Of a DNA stretch of 64,000 nucleotides, positions 51,452 to 59,311 are shown in pieces. The notes under the pieces are model-generated. The model worked only from the letters and a program-made list of their open reading frames with translations. It had not been told where the DNA came from and made no database searches. The translations under genes and the position numbers were made by a program. The number at the start of each line of letters is the position of its first letter. Position 1 is the first letter of the stretch. Source of the stretch: an uncultured Ruminococcus sp. (GTDB taxonomy: Bacteria > Bacillota > Clostridia > Oscillospirales > Acutalibacteraceae); contig CATXZD010000009.1 of NCBI GenBank assembly GCA_958403905.1, forward strand, positions 1 to 64,000, given 5' to 3'.

Positions 51452-51492
51452 AACGTTGAACTCAATTATCTTTGGGTTCAGCGTTATTTTTT
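51452..51492 (+). terminator. Second hairpin terminator
   Basis: Arms aacgttgaactc (51452-51463) / gggttcagcgtt (51474-51485), 12 bp with G-T pairs, then attttttg. The remaining 51493-51636 shows only the small inverted repeat cactc/gagtg near 51541. Confidence 0.7.
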
Positions 51493-51636
51493 GCCTTTTT
51501 CTCTACTGTAAATTAAATCTTTTATATTTTGCAGTCAAAACACTCACGCAAGCGAGTGCACGTTTTGCGATAATTTATATTTGATTTTTAAGTGTTTCTC
51601 TCTTGTTAAATTATTTTTAACAATATGTAAAAATAC

Positions 51637-51665
51637 TTGAAAATATGCAAACCATAGTATATAAT
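51637..51665 (+). promoter_or_regulatory. Promoter of the membrane protein/XRE/ABC cassette
   Basis: TTGAAA (51637-51642), 17-bp spacer, TATAAT (51660-51665). Confidence 0.75.
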
Positions 51666-51707
51666 TATGTGCAACAAGAAAAATTTATATATAAGGGAGA
51701 TTTGTAT

Positions 51708-52247
51708 ATGTCAGACTATACTCTTGGATTTCTTATCGGATTTAGTATTATCATAGTTATTTTCTTAATCGTTGCTGTAGTATTAAGGAGTAAAAACTGC
51801 AGCAAAACAGAATATGATGAACGACAGCTTATTGCAAGAAATGCAGCATACAAATACTCGTTCTTTACACTTCTTTTTTACTGTATTCTATGCGGTATGA
51901 TTGATATAGCTGAGATAAAATGGGCAGAAACCGTAACACAAATGTTTCTCGGAATGTTTATGTCAGTAACAGTTTTTGTAGTTATATGCATATTCAAAGA
52001 CGCTTATTTCGGTATTAAAAAAGGTAAAAATAATATTTACACATTTTTATACCTTTCTGCAGCTATTACTGTGATGCAGCTTTTTAATTTCATATTTAAT
52101 GTGCTTATAGAAAAAGAGCCGATTATAACTAACGGTGTATTAAACAGCAATATAATTCCTTTGTTTTGCGCAGTGGTATTTTTAATTATGATAATTGCAA
52201 CGATAATCAAAATTGTTATCAACAAGAAAGAGTGTGAGGAAGAATGA
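51708..52247 (+). CDS. Membrane protein paired with XRE regulator
   Basis: A 179-aa integral membrane protein with about five helices; a short cytosolic segment after the first helix contains the motif EYDERQLIARNAAYKYSF (DERQ near the membrane), seen in small proteins encoded beside XRE regulators. Function unknown; it may influence the regulator or the exporter. Start ATG 51708 after AAGGGAG; a longer frame overlaps the promoter. Its end overlaps the next gene by four bases. Confidence 0.8.
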   Translation: MSDYTLGFLIGFSIIIVIFLIVAVVLRSKNCSKTEYDERQLIARNAAYKYSFFTLLFYCILCGMIDIAEIKWAETVTQMFLGMFMSVTVFVVICIFKDAYFGIKKGKNNIYTFLYLSAAITVMQLFNFIFNVLIEKEPIITNGVLNSNIIPLFCAVVFLIMIIATIIKIVINKKECEEE

Positions 52248-52444
52248 AAAATCTCAGACTCAAAAGTGCAAGGGCGGCTCTTGATATTTCACAGCAGCAA
52301 CTCGCTGAAAGGGTCGGCGTTTCACGTCAGACAATTTCTGCTATTGAAAAGGGAGATTACAATCCCACAATAAATTTATGTATATCAATTTGTAAGGTTC
52401 TGGGAAAAACTCTTGATGAGCTTTTCTGGAATGAAAATAATTAA
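52244..52444 (+). CDS. XRE-family regulator (66 aa)
   Basis: A minimal HTH_3 repressor: LKSARAALDISQQQLAERVGVSRQTISAIEKGDYNPTINLCISICK, then LGKTLDELFW. The YozG/SmtR-like short form is typical next to ABC exporters. ATGA overlap with the membrane protein, 15 bases before the ABC gene; likely regulator of this cassette. Confidence 0.93.
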   Translation: MKNLRLKSARAALDISQQQLAERVGVSRQTISAIEKGDYNPTINLCISICKVLGKTLDELFWNENN

Positions 52445-52459
52445 CATAGGAGGTATGTT

Positions 52460-53374
52460 ATGAAACTTGAAATTAAAAACATTTATAAAAGCTTCGGCAA
52501 TAAAAAGGTGCTTAAAGGTGTGTCGTTAACTGCCGAGAGCGGCGAGGCTTTTGGCTTGCTCGGAAGAAACGGAGCAGGCAAAACAACAACAATAAGAATA
52601 TTAATGGACGTGTTCGCTCCCGAAAGCGGAGAAGTTCTTATTAACGGAAACCAGATTGATTATGATAAAATACGAATCGGTTATCTTCCTGAAGAAAGAG
52701 GATTGTATCCAAAAAAGAAAATCATTGACCAGCTTGTCTATTTTTCAGAGCTTAACGGTTTGTCAAAACACGAGGCTTTAAAGACGTCAGATTACTGGCT
52801 TGAACGCCTTAAAATGAGCGAACACAGAAATAAAAGGCTTGATACACTTTCAAAGGGAAATCAGCAGAAAATTCAGCTTATTACTGCACTGGCTCACAAT
52901 CCGCAGGTTATCATTCTTGACGAACCGTTTTCCGGACTTGATCCCGTTAATGCAATGCTTCTTAAGGATGTTGTAAAAGAAGAGATTGAAAAGGGAAAAG
53001 TCGTTATTTTTTCAAGTCATCAGATGAATTATATAGAAGAGTTTTGCAGTAAAATAGGTATAATAAATAATGGCGAGATAGTATTACAAGGCAATCTTCA
53101 TGATATTAAGCGCAATTATATTCGTGACAGACTTGTAGTTAAAACCGAATACCCTGAAAAAATTACTGAAAAGTACGGTTCACAATGTGTTATCAACGAA
53201 AATAAGGAACTCATTATTAGACTTAATTCTGCCGACGATAAACAGAAAATAATGCGAGAGATAACTGATAATTTTGATATCGATGAAATAAAAGTTTTCG
53301 AGCCTTCTCTTAATGATATTTTCGTTCAGTATACAAGCAATGTGGAACAGGAGGAAAATAATGAAACAGTTTAA
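52460..53374 (+). CDS. ABC transporter ATP-binding protein (NatA-like)
   Basis: A 304-aa ATPase subunit. Seen: Walker A GRNGAGKTT, signature LSKGNQQKIQL, Walker B VIILDEPFSGLDP, switch His in SSHQM, plus a ~80-aa C-terminal extension typical of NatA/YhaQ. Powers export together with the next gene; substrate may be Na+, a drug or a peptide. RBS AGGAGGT before ATG 52460. Confidence 0.93.
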   Translation: MKLEIKNIYKSFGNKKVLKGVSLTAESGEAFGLLGRNGAGKTTTIRILMDVFAPESGEVLINGNQIDYDKIRIGYLPEERGLYPKKKIIDQLVYFSELNGLSKHEALKTSDYWLERLKMSEHRNKRLDTLSKGNQQKIQLITALAHNPQVIILDEPFSGLDPVNAMLLKDVVKEEIEKGKVVIFSSHQMNYIEEFCSKIGIINNGEIVLQGNLHDIKRNYIRDRLVVKTEYPEKITEKYGSQCVINENKELIIRLNSADDKQKIMREITDNFDIDEIKVFEPSLNDIFVQYTSNVEQEENNETV

Positions 53375-54599
53375 GACAATCTTTAAATTTGAATTACTTA
53401 ATTATATTAAGAATAAAGTCTTTGTCGGAATAACAATTTTTCTTGTTGCAGCTATAGCAGTTGTAATGTTTTTTCCGCAAATAGCTGAATTTTTCTCATC
53501 GGATTCTTCTGATGTGACCGAGCAAAAACCTGTAATGCTGATTATAAACGAAGTGTATGATGATTCAGATATGTTGAAAGAGGCTTTTTCATCAGCCTTT
53601 GTTGACTATGACGTTCACCTTACAAATGATGGTATTGACAGTGTCAAAGGTTTAATAACTTCAGAAACCGCTGAATGTGCCTTTGTAATTAAGAACAGTT
53701 CAAAATATGAATACTATGTAAATAATAATTCTTTATATGACGAAAACACAATGATGGCTGATAATGTTCTTCAGAATTTATATCGTATGAATGTTTTGGT
53801 TGAAAACGGTGTTTCAGCACAGGAAGCCGGTGAAATTATGAATGTTCAGATTGAACACAGCACAACAAGCCTTGGCAAAGACCAGACTAAAAATTTCTTC
53901 TACACCTACATAATGATATTTGCACTGTATATGGTAATTTTGCTTTACGGTCAGATGGTTGCAACTAATGTCGCTTCTGAAAAAAGCTCCCGTGCAATGG
54001 AGCTTTTGATTACAAGTGCAAAGCCTGTTAATATGATGTTCGGAAAAATAATTGCTTCATGCGTGGCAGGTCTTGTCCAGCTTGTTGCTGTCTTTGGCTC
54101 TGCATTTTTATTCTACAATATAAATCATTCATATTGGGATGATAATTTTATTATGAAATCTATCTTTGATATTCCCCTCAATTTATTATTTTATATGTTG
54201 TTGTTCTTTATACTTGGATTCTTTATCTACGCATTTTTATACGGAGCAATAGGCTCAACCGCGTCAAAAGTAGAGGATATTAATACTTCGGTAATGCCTC
54301 TAACGTTTATTTTTATTGCGGCGTTTATGGTAGTAATGTTTTCAATGTCTTCCGGTTCTGTTGACAATATTCTTATGAAGGTTTGCTCTTACATTCCGTT
54401 TACATCACCTATGGCTATGTTTACACGAATTGCAATGAGTACTGTGCCTTTGTATGAAATTATCATTTCGATAGTAATTTTAATTGCTTCGGCAATAGGA
54501 ATAGGTGTTATTTCTGCAAAAATATATCGTGTAGGCGTGTTGCTTTACGGCACTCCGCCAAAATTTGGTGCAATTCTAAAGGCAATCAAAAAATCTTAA
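53361..54599 (+). CDS. ABC-2 type transporter permease (NatB-like)
   Basis: A 412-aa permease: one N-terminal helix, a ~150-aa extracytoplasmic domain (SSDVTEQKPVMLIINEVYDD ...), then five or six helices at the C-terminus (NVASEKSSRAMELLITSAKPVNMMFGKI is the family signature). Start ATG 53361 after AGGAGG; overlaps the ATPase gene by 14 bases. Ends the cassette. Confidence 0.92.
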   Translation: MKQFKTIFKFELLNYIKNKVFVGITIFLVAAIAVVMFFPQIAEFFSSDSSDVTEQKPVMLIINEVYDDSDMLKEAFSSAFVDYDVHLTNDGIDSVKGLITSETAECAFVIKNSSKYEYYVNNNSLYDENTMMADNVLQNLYRMNVLVENGVSAQEAGEIMNVQIEHSTTSLGKDQTKNFFYTYIMIFALYMVILLYGQMVATNVASEKSSRAMELLITSAKPVNMMFGKIIASCVAGLVQLVAVFGSAFLFYNINHSYWDDNFIMKSIFDIPLNLLFYMLLFFILGFFIYAFLYGAIGSTASKVEDINTSVMPLTFIFIAAFMVVMFSMSSGSVDNILMKVCSYIPFTSPMAMFTRIAMSTVPLYEIIISIVILIASAIGIGVISAKIYRVGVLLYGTPPKFGAILKAIKKS

Positions 54600-54603
54600 T
54601 TAT

Positions 54604-54640
54604 ATAAGAATACGCCCGATAAATTTGGGCGTATTCTTAT
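54604..54640. terminator. Bidirectional terminator between the ABC permease and hemW
   Basis: Perfect 14-bp stem ataagaatacgccc / gggcgtattcttat. Confidence 0.92.
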
Positions 54641-55737
54641 ATTAACTCACTTATTATTGTATTTGAAACGAGATAACCCTCAGGAGAAAAATATGTACAT
54701 TTATCATTAAGCATCATATATCCCATATCCGCATACTTTTTGATTATTCTAATTTTTTCTTTAGGAAAATCTTCGTTGTATTTTAACTTATATTCTAAAA
54801 AATTCAGTCCGCTTTTTAGCCTTAGTGAAAGCATAATGAATTCTTCCTTGTCACCGCCAAAGCAGTCAAAACAGGTTTTATTATTTATGAAATCTTCCAT
54901 TTTGCGGTTGTAGTAAAATCTTTTTCCGTCAAAAAAAGAATGTGCAGACGGTCCTATTCCGACATATTCACCGCATTTCCAGTAGTTAATGTTATGTCTG
55001 CTTGCATAACCTGATTTTGAAAAATTCGAAATCTCATATTGTTCAAAACCAAGTTTTTTAAGATAGTCAACAGCGAAAAGATAAAGCTGAGCCTGACTGT
55101 CTTCATCAGGCAATTCAAGTTTGTTTTGTATTTTGTAAAATTCTGTTCCGCTTTCAATTTTTAAAATGTACGATGAAATATGTGTAACTCCGCAGTCAGC
55201 ACAAAAATCAATTGATTTTTTTAGGCTGTCAATTGTCTGATGGGGAATACCAAGCATAAGGTCAAGAGATATATTTTTAATCCCTGCGTTTTGCGCTCTT
55301 TCAACTGTGATTTTTGCATCGTTTGCAGAGTGGATTCTGCCAAGTGCCTTTAGCTCCTGCTTAACAGCACTTTGCATACCTATTGAAATTCTATTAAATC
55401 CTGCATTTTTAAGTAATTCAAAATCAAGTTCTTTGCCCGAATCAGGATTTACTTCAACTGTAATTTCTGCCTTATCAGCAATGATGAAATCTTTTTTTAT
55501 CTGATGAAGCAGTACAAAAAGTCTTTCAGCGCCCAATATGCTCGGGGTTCCTCCGCCAAAATAGACGCTCGAAACTTTTTTATCTGTTTTCTTGCTCCAT
55601 AATGTTATACTGTTTATCAAGACCTTAGTATAATTATTGTAATCATTTTCATCTGCTTTTCCACTGTGAAAATCACAGTAAGGACATTTGCTTTTGCAAA
55701 AGGGAATATGTATGTAAAGTCCGATAGTGTTGCTCAT
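54637..55737 (-). CDS. hemW: HemW-like radical SAM heme chaperone
   Basis: A 366-aa protein of the coproporphyrinogen III oxidase-like family, now known as heme chaperone HemW. Seen: cluster motif CKSKCPYCDFH (CX3CX2C) at residues 14-21, VYFGGGTPSIL, EVNPDSGKEL, NRISIGMQSA, and NYWKCGEYVGIGPSAHSF. It lacks the HemN-specific extra N-terminal region, favouring HemW. Start ATG 55737 after GAGG; the longer frame to 55845 covers a leader hairpin. Confidence 0.9.
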   Translation of the reverse strand: MSNTIGLYIHIPFCKSKCPYCDFHSGKADENDYNNYTKVLINSITLWSKKTDKKVSSVYFGGGTPSILGAERLFVLLHQIKKDFIIADKAEITVEVNPDSGKELDFELLKNAGFNRISIGMQSAVKQELKALGRIHSANDAKITVERAQNAGIKNISLDLMLGIPHQTIDSLKKSIDFCADCGVTHISSYILKIESGTEFYKIQNKLELPDEDSQAQLYLFAVDYLKKLGFEQYEISNFSKSGYASRHNINYWKCGEYVGIGPSAHSFFDGKRFYYNRKMEDFINNKTCFDCFGGDKEEFIMLSLRLKSGLNFLEYKLKYNEDFPKEKIRIIKKYADMGYMMLNDKCTYFSPEGYLVSNTIISELI

Positions 55738-55758
55738 AAAAAACCTCATAATGTGTTT

Positions 55759-55784
55759 GAGCCGGAAACAAACGTTTCCGGCTC
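55759..55784 (-). promoter_or_regulatory. Hairpin in the hemW 5' leader
   Basis: Perfect 11-bp stem gagccggaaac / gtttccggctc with a 4-nt loop, between the promoter and the hemW RBS; no T-run, so not an obvious terminator. Confidence 0.55.
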
Positions 55785-55843
55785 GATTTGGAAGGTATAT
55801 GAAAAAAATAGGAAAAATCTGTTTTTCTACCCTTAATACAGAC

Positions 55844-55872
55844 ATATTACATTATTTTAACTTTTTTGTCAA
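55844..55872 (-). promoter_or_regulatory. Promoter of hemW
   Basis: Minus strand TTGACA (55867-55872), 17-bp spacer, TAATAT (55844-55849). Confidence 0.75.
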
Positions 55873-55915
55873 GCTTTTGTATTAATTAATTTAAAAATTA
55901 TTTATCGTGTTTTTG

Positions 55916-55945
55916 TTGACATATACCATACTAAAATAGTAAAAT
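55916..55945 (+). promoter_or_regulatory. Promoter of prfC
   Basis: TTGACA (55916-55921), 18-bp spacer, TAAAAT (55940-55945); divergent from hemW. Confidence 0.7.
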
Positions 55946-55999
55946 ATAGAATTGTGGAAATATAGATTTAAAAAAACTGCTCCGAAAGGATAGTAATTT

Positions 56000-57586
56000 A
56001 TGAGTTCTTTAAAAGATGAAATATGCAAACGCAGAACCTTTGCGATTATTTCGCACCCTGACGCAGGTAAAACAACGCTTACCGAAAAATTGTTGCTCTA
56101 CGGCGGAGCAATTAACCTTGCCGGTTCGGTAAAGGGAAAAAGAACTGCAAAGCACGCCGTTTCAGACTGGATGGAAATTGAAAAGCAGCGTGGTATTTCA
56201 GTTACCTCGTCAGTTTTGCAGTTTAAGTATAACGGCTACTGCATTAATATTCTTGATACACCCGGTCATGAGGATTTCTCGGAGGATACCTACAGAACGC
56301 TTATGGCTGCTGATTCCGCGGTAATGGTAATTGACGGTTCAAAGGGTGTTGAGAAGCAGACAATAAAGCTCTTTAAAGTCTGCGTTATGCGTAATATTCC
56401 GATTATTACCTTTATAAACAAAATGGACCGAGATGCAAAAAATCCATTTGATTTGCTTGAAGATATCGAAAATGTTCTCGGAATCAACACATACCCAATA
56501 AACTGGCCTATTGGGTCAGGTAAAGAGTTTAAGGGTGTTTATGACAGAAACTCAAGAAAAATTCTTTCATTTACTGCAAATAACGGACAGAAAGAAGTTG
56601 AAAAGGAGGAACTTACTCTTGATGATCCGTCGCTTGAGGACACAATAGGCTATTATCACAAGCAGGATTTATTTGATGATATTGAACTTCTTGACGGAGC
56701 AGGCGATGAATTTGACATTGATGCCGTAAGAAACGGTAAGCTTACTCCTGTGTTTTTCGGTTCAGCTCTTACAAATTTTGGTGTCGAACCGTTCCTTGAG
56801 CAATTCTTAAATCTTACTACCTCACCCTTGCCGAGAGAAACAGTCAGCGAAGAAATTGACCCTATGTCTGAAGATTTTTCTGCATTTGTTTTTAAAATTC
56901 AGGCAAATATGAACAAGGCACACCGTGACAGAATTGCATTTATGAGAATTTGCAGTGGTAAATTTGAAAAAAATATGGAAGTGTTCCACGTTCAGGGCAA
57001 TAAAAAAATGCGCCTTTCCCAACCTCAGCAGATAATGGCACAGGAGAGAGAAATTGTTGATGAAGCATACGCAGGCGATATAATCGGTGTTTTTGATCCG
57101 GGTATTTTTTCAATCGGAGATACAATCTGTTCCGCAAATCATAAGGTGCAGTTCAAGGGGATTCCTACTTTTGCTCCCGAGCACTTTGCACTTGTGCGCC
57201 AAAAGGACACAATGAAGCGTAAGCAATTTATAAAGGGTACAAGTCAGATTGCGCAGGAGGGTGCAATTCAGATTTTTCAAGAGCTTGATGCGGGTATGGA
57301 GGAAGTAATTGTCGGTGTTGTCGGCGTTCTTCAATTTGACGTTCTTAAATACCGCCTTGAAAATGAGTACAATGTAGATATTATTATGGAATCACTTCCT
57401 TATGAATATATAAGATGGATTGTAAATGAAGATATTGACCCCAAAACGCTTGATCTTGCATCTGACACAAAGCGTATTCAAGATTTAAGGGGCAATCATT
57501 TATTACTCTTTACAAGCTACTGGAGCATTGACTGGGCACTTGAACATAACAAAGAACTCAAGTTAAGAGAGTTCGGAACAAACTAA
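56000..57586 (+). CDS. prfC: Peptide chain release factor 3
   Basis: A 528-aa GTPase that removes RF1/RF2 from the ribosome after termination. Seen: P-loop HPDAGKTTLTEKLL, RGISVTSSVLQF, DTPGHEDFSEDTYRTL, NKMDRD, and domain II/III with FKIQANMNKAHRDRIAFMRICSGKF. Length typical (~527). RBS GAAAGGA before ATG 56000. Confidence 0.97.
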   Translation: MSSLKDEICKRRTFAIISHPDAGKTTLTEKLLLYGGAINLAGSVKGKRTAKHAVSDWMEIEKQRGISVTSSVLQFKYNGYCINILDTPGHEDFSEDTYRTLMAADSAVMVIDGSKGVEKQTIKLFKVCVMRNIPIITFINKMDRDAKNPFDLLEDIENVLGINTYPINWPIGSGKEFKGVYDRNSRKILSFTANNGQKEVEKEELTLDDPSLEDTIGYYHKQDLFDDIELLDGAGDEFDIDAVRNGKLTPVFFGSALTNFGVEPFLEQFLNLTTSPLPRETVSEEIDPMSEDFSAFVFKIQANMNKAHRDRIAFMRICSGKFEKNMEVFHVQGNKKMRLSQPQQIMAQEREIVDEAYAGDIIGVFDPGIFSIGDTICSANHKVQFKGIPTFAPEHFALVRQKDTMKRKQFIKGTSQIAQEGAIQIFQELDAGMEEVIVGVVGVLQFDVLKYRLENEYNVDIIMESLPYEYIRWIVNEDIDPKTLDLASDTKRIQDLRGNHLLLFTSYWSIDWALEHNKELKLREFGTN

Positions 57587-57605
57587 TAATAAATTTGGAG
57601 GATAT

Positions 57606-59018
57606 ATGCTGTACGATAAGCTGAAAAATTACAAAGACTGCGGCATATATCCTTTTCATATGCCCGGTCATAAGAGAAACGATATCTTAAATGGCGGTTT
57701 ACTGCCATATGAAATTGATTTGACCGAGATTGACGGATTTGATAATCTGCATAATGCATGCGGTTGTATAAAAGATATTGAACAAAAAGCAGAAAAACTC
57801 TATGGTGTTAATCATTCATTTCTCCTTGTCAACGGTGCAACGGGTGGAATATTGTCATCAATCCGTTCAATGACAAATTACGGAGATAAGATTGTTGTTG
57901 CCAGAAACAGTCATAAGTCTGTTTACAATGCAATTGAGCTTTGCGGGCTTAATCCTGAGTACATTTTACCTGAATATGATGAGCGTTATGGCATTTTTAC
58001 ATCTGTTTCAGTAGCAAAACTTAAAAAATTATTATGTGCAAACCCGGATACCAAGCTTGTCATAATAACTTCACCGACATATGAGGGCGTAGTATCTGAC
58101 ATTAAAGTTATTGCTGACGTTTGTCACAGCCACGGTGCAATGCTTTTTGTTGATGCAGCACACGGAGCACATTTTCCTTTTTCAGATAAATTTCCCTGCG
58201 AAGCTGTAAGATGCGGTGCTGACGCAGCAGTTGTCAGTTTGCATAAAACATTGCCGTCACTTACTCAAACCGCCTTGTTACTTACCGATAATTTAGAAAT
58301 ATCTGAAAAATTGAAGGAAAATCTTTCAATTTTTGAAACAAGCAGTCCATCCTATATCCTAATGAGTGCAATTGAAAATTGTCTCGACTTTATTTTTTAC
58401 AACAAAGACGATTTCAAAGTTTATACTGAAAAGTTAGCTGATTTCTATAGCAAAACAAAGTCGCTTAAAAATCTTTCAATTTTATATAATGATAAATCAT
58501 TTCTTGAACAATGCTTTGATTATGACTTTGGAAAAATAGTAATTTCAACTGCTAAATTAACAATCAGCGGAACCGAACTTGCAATGCTTTTAAGACAAAA
58601 ATATAAAATTGAAACGGAAATGGCGTATACTGATTATGTAATCGCTATGACTTCTGTGTGCGATACTGATGAGGGTTTTGGCAGATTAATTAACGCTTTG
58701 TTCGAAATTGACAGCTCGATTTCAAAAAGTAATAAACCTATGTTAATTTATAAATTTAATCAAACTCCGAAGTGCAGTTTTTATGCATATCAGAAAAGCA
58801 AACATCGTGCAGAAAAAATATTATTAAAAAATGCACAAGGATTGGCTTCACTTGAATACGTATGGGCATATCCTCCCGGAATACCGCTTATTGTACCCGG
58901 AGAGATTGTAACAAAAGAATTAATAAGTCAGATTAATCTTCTGGTTTCGAACAATATTCAAATAAATTCAACAAAAAATTCTATGCCTGACTACATATAT
59001 GCCGCTGAAAATGATTGA
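57606..59018 (+). CDS. Orn/Lys/Arg decarboxylase family PLP enzyme
   Basis: A 470-aa aminotransferase-fold decarboxylase. Seen: YPFHMPGHKRND near the N-terminus, LLVNGATGGILSSI, ARNSHKSVYNAIEL, VDAAHGAHFPF, and the PLP Lys in SLHKTLPSLTQ. The C-terminal domain is the short OKR type (YPPGIPLIVPGE). Would make cadaverine, agmatine or putrescine; the substrate cannot be told. It lies 19 bases after prfC with GGAGG before ATG 57606. Confidence 0.93.
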   Translation: MLYDKLKNYKDCGIYPFHMPGHKRNDILNGGLLPYEIDLTEIDGFDNLHNACGCIKDIEQKAEKLYGVNHSFLLVNGATGGILSSIRSMTNYGDKIVVARNSHKSVYNAIELCGLNPEYILPEYDERYGIFTSVSVAKLKKLLCANPDTKLVIITSPTYEGVVSDIKVIADVCHSHGAMLFVDAAHGAHFPFSDKFPCEAVRCGADAAVVSLHKTLPSLTQTALLLTDNLEISEKLKENLSIFETSSPSYILMSAIENCLDFIFYNKDDFKVYTEKLADFYSKTKSLKNLSILYNDKSFLEQCFDYDFGKIVISTAKLTISGTELAMLLRQKYKIETEMAYTDYVIAMTSVCDTDEGFGRLINALFEIDSSISKSNKPMLIYKFNQTPKCSFYAYQKSKHRAEKILLKNAQGLASLEYVWAYPPGIPLIVPGEIVTKELISQINLLVSNNIQINSTKNSMPDYIYAAEND

Positions 59019-59043
59019 CAAATAATCAAGACTGTGGTAAGAT
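59015..59043 (+). promoter_or_regulatory. Promoter of the SCIFF gene
   Basis: TTGACA (59015-59020), 17-bp spacer, TAAGAT (59038-59043), overlapping the decarboxylase stop. Confidence 0.75.
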
Positions 59044-59077
59044 TTATTTATAAATTCTTACAAGGAGAATGATTACA

Positions 59078-59230
59078 ATGAAAAGAATTAAAACTATTGA
59101 AACTCGTGACCTTAAGAAGAGCGTTAAGACAGGCGGCTGCGGCGAGTGCCAGACTTCATGTCAGTCAGCTTGTAAAACTTCATGCGGCGTTGCTAACCAG
59201 CAGTGCGAAAAATGCTTAAGCGAGAAATAA
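59078..59230 (+). CDS. scfA: SCIFF-family ranthipeptide precursor
   Basis: A 50-aa RiPP precursor. Seen: leader MKRIKTIETRDLKKSVKTGG, then the conserved Cys core CGECQTSCQSACKTSC, VANQQCEKC. The partner radical SAM enzyme forms thioether bridges from the Cys thiols; the mature product is unknown and its role may be signalling. The family has six Cys in about 45 residues; here a seventh Cys sits in a C-terminal extension (EKCLSEK). RBS AAGGAG before ATG 59078, own promoter. The maturase gene follows. Confidence 0.96.
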   Translation: MKRIKTIETRDLKKSVKTGGCGECQTSCQSACKTSCGVANQQCEKCLSEK

Positions 59231-59258
59231 TTTTAATTTATTAGATTAAGGATTCAAC

Positions 59259-59292
59259 AGCCGTTTTACCTTGAGGTTTAACGGCTTTCCTT
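59259..59292 (+). terminator. Attenuator-like hairpin between SCIFF and its maturase
   Basis: Arms agccgttttacc / ggtttaacggct with a 4-nt loop and two mismatches, then ttccttttg. It could lower maturase transcription relative to the precursor. Confidence 0.7.
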
Positions 59293-59311
59293 TTGTCAAA
59301 ATGGAGATAAT

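Larger units (their letters stand above)
46062..51500. other. Probable acquired segment next to tRNA-Ser
   Basis: From just after the tRNA to about 51.4 kb the coding regions use more G/C-ending codons by eye (ATC, CTG, GCC, CGG) than neighbours. Repeats, a T-box proS, a surface-polysaccharide-type gene, a Cys-rich gene and two gene scraps are packed here, unrelated to flanking genes. I found no repeated tRNA 3' end at the right side, so no attachment site is proven. Confidence 0.55.

Noticed and set aside
45973..51500. Attachment-site duplication of the tRNA-Ser 3' end at the right of the island
   Set aside because: I looked for gttcgaatctcgcc and cgtctccgcca near 51.0-51.7 kb and saw no copy.
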